Shown here piece after piece: positions 6,490 to 7,020 of a stretch of DNA of 7,020 nt. The translations under genes were made by a program, and so were the position numbers. This DNA is from Campylobacteraceae bacterium. Lineage in GTDB: Bacteria > Campylobacterota > Campylobacteria > Campylobacterales > Sulfurospirillaceae. The notes under the pieces are model-generated. The model saw nothing but the letters and a program-made list of their open reading frames with translations. It was not told the origin of the DNA and made no database searches. Where the stretch lies: positions 1-7,020 of the forward strand of contig JALUXQ010000202.1 in NCBI GenBank assembly GCA_027013265.1, given 5' to 3'. Each line of letters starts with the position of its first letter. The stretch's first letter is position 1.

Positions 6490-6500
6490 CCCTGACCCCT
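6470..6500 (-). repeat. Right terminal inverted repeat (31 bp)
   Basis: This is the exact reverse complement of 5657-5687. Bases 6470-6489 are also the 3' end of the transposase gene, encoding the final LKKFKV and stop. The remaining 11 bases (CCTGACCCCT end) follow the stop. The gyrA start lies 71 bases further on. Confidence 0.95.
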
Positions 6501-6531
6501 ATAAATAAGCTAGTGTAAATGAAAATTTTTG

Positions 6532-6537
6532 TAGAAT
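6532..6537 (+). promoter_or_regulatory. Putative -10 box for gyrA
   Basis: TAGAAT lies 34 bases upstream of the gyrA ATG and is preceded by a T-rich run, as is typical of Campylobacterota promoters. No good -35 box is seen. Its expected -35 region (about 6509-6514) lies just outside the right end of the mobile element. Confidence 0.4.
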
Positions 6538-6571
6538 AGATGTATTAAATAAAACAGATGAGAGGAAAAAT

Positions 6572-7020
6572 ATGGAAAATATTTTAGACGGCAATCAAGA
6601 TATAAAAGAGATTTTTATAGAGGATTCTATAAAGACTAGTTATCTTGATTACTCTATGAGTGTGATTATCGGGCGAGCGCTTCCTGATGCAAGAGATGGT
6701 TTGAAACCAGTACACAGAAGGATTCTATATGCTATGAATGATTTGAGTATAAGCTCAAGGAGTCCATATAAGAAATCAGCTCGTATAGTTGGTGATGTTA
6801 TAGGTAAGTACCATCCGCACGGTGATACAGCAGTTTATGATGCATTAGTCCGTATGGCACAGCCATTTTCCATGAGGATTCCATCAGTTGATGGGCAGGG
6901 AAACTTTGGGTCAATAGACGGCGACAATGCGGCTGCTATGCGTTATACTGAAGCCAGGATGACTCAACTCTCTGAAGAGCTACTAAAAGATTTAGATAAA
7001 GATACGGTTGATTTTGTAGC
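6572..7020 (+). CDS. gyrA: DNA gyrase subunit A, N-terminal part
   Basis: GyrA is the breakage-reunion subunit of the type II topoisomerase that introduces negative supercoils using ATP. The gene runs off the right edge, leaving 149 complete codons. The translation begins MENILDGNQDIKEIFIEDSIKTSYLDYSMSV in short form and shows GRALPDARDGLKPVHRRILY (34-53), the quinolone-resistance region HPHGDTAVYD (81-90), DGQGNFGSIDGDNAAAMRYTEARM (107-130) and the catalytic Tyr125. The start at ATG 6572 has AGAGGA (6561-6566) five bases upstream. Thr86 and Asp90 match quinolone-susceptible Campylobacter GyrA. ParC is an alternative, but the motif set and N-terminus fit GyrA better, and most Campylobacterota lack ParC. 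A separate promoter downstream of the mobile element is likely. Confidence 0.97.
   Translation, partial: MENILDGNQDIKEIFIEDSIKTSYLDYSMSVIIGRALPDARDGLKPVHRRILYAMNDLSISSRSPYKKSARIVGDVIGKYHPHGDTAVYDALVRMAQPFSMRIPSVDGQGNFGSIDGDNAAAMRYTEARMTQLSEELLKDLDKDTVDFV

Larger units (their letters stand above)
5657..6500 (+). mobile_element. RAYT/IS200-like single-gene element with 31-bp terminal inverted repeats
   Basis: This is an 844-bp unit holding one HUH transposase gene between perfect 31-bp inverted repeats. Its outer ends read AGGGGTCAGGGTT inward from both sides. The match stops exactly at the outer boundaries: base 5656 is A, where pairing with A6501 would need T. No target-site duplication is evident in the flanks, which fits IS200/IS605-type single-strand chemistry. 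The unit lies between the divergent genes can and gyrA. The true element ends cannot be proved without an empty-site relative, so the boundaries given are those of the repeat. Confidence 0.8.

Noticed and set aside
5657..6500. CRISPR, toxin-antitoxin or TnpB/IscB-guide RNA system linked to the transposase.
   Set aside because: There is one HUH transposase gene only. There is no TnpB/IscB-like gene, no repeat-spacer pattern and no small gene pair in the element or flanks.
6822..6851. Threonine at GyrA position 86 considered as a quinolone-resistance change.
   Set aside because: Thr86 is the wild-type residue in Campylobacter GyrA and Asp90 is also intact, so no resistance change is seen.

Overview
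The window is AT-rich chromosomal DNA that most resembles Campylobacterota (the former Epsilonproteobacteria, in the broad Sulfurimonas/Sulfurovum/Arcobacter range). This rests on the style of the proteins: an LepA/ComF pair behind Prs, a GyrA N-terminus with Thr86 and Asp90 as in wild-type Campylobacter, a Tat-exported multicopper oxidase and a beta-carbonic anhydrase. I cannot name a species from the sequence alone.

Region 1 (about 1-2975, + strand) is a tightly packed probable operon. It holds the 3' part of prs (ribose-phosphate pyrophosphokinase, cut by the window edge), lepA (elongation factor 4, whose ATG overlaps the prs stop as TGATG) and a short comF-type phosphoribosyltransferase gene five bases after lepA. 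Prs and ComF both carry the PRPP-binding loop (VILVDD...).

Region 2 (2965-4956) starts with a minus-strand gene for an unrecognised four-helix membrane protein, whose 3' end overlaps comF by 11 bases. A 115-bp divergent spacer follows, with a good TATAAT box on each strand, and then a + strand CueO-like multicopper oxidase with a twin-arginine signal and all copper ligands. It converges on the next gene over 26 bases.

Region 3 (4954-7020) has can (beta-carbonic anhydrase) on the minus strand and the start of gyrA (DNA gyrase subunit A, cut by the window edge) on the + strand. Between them lies an 844-bp mobile element: a RAYT/IS200-like HUH (Y1) transposase gene bounded by a perfect 31-bp inverted repeat (5657-5687 and 6470-6500). 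The right repeat encodes the last codons and stop of the transposase, and the left repeat is followed directly by a potential hairpin ahead of the start codon. The element sits between the putative core promoters of can and gyrA and seems to leave both intact.

Most of the window is housekeeping: nucleotide precursor supply, translation, DNA topology, and CO2/bicarbonate and copper handling. The compact inverted-repeat transposase element is the only clear accessory piece and the best candidate for something unusual. I see no CRISPR array, tRNA, rRNA or riboswitch.
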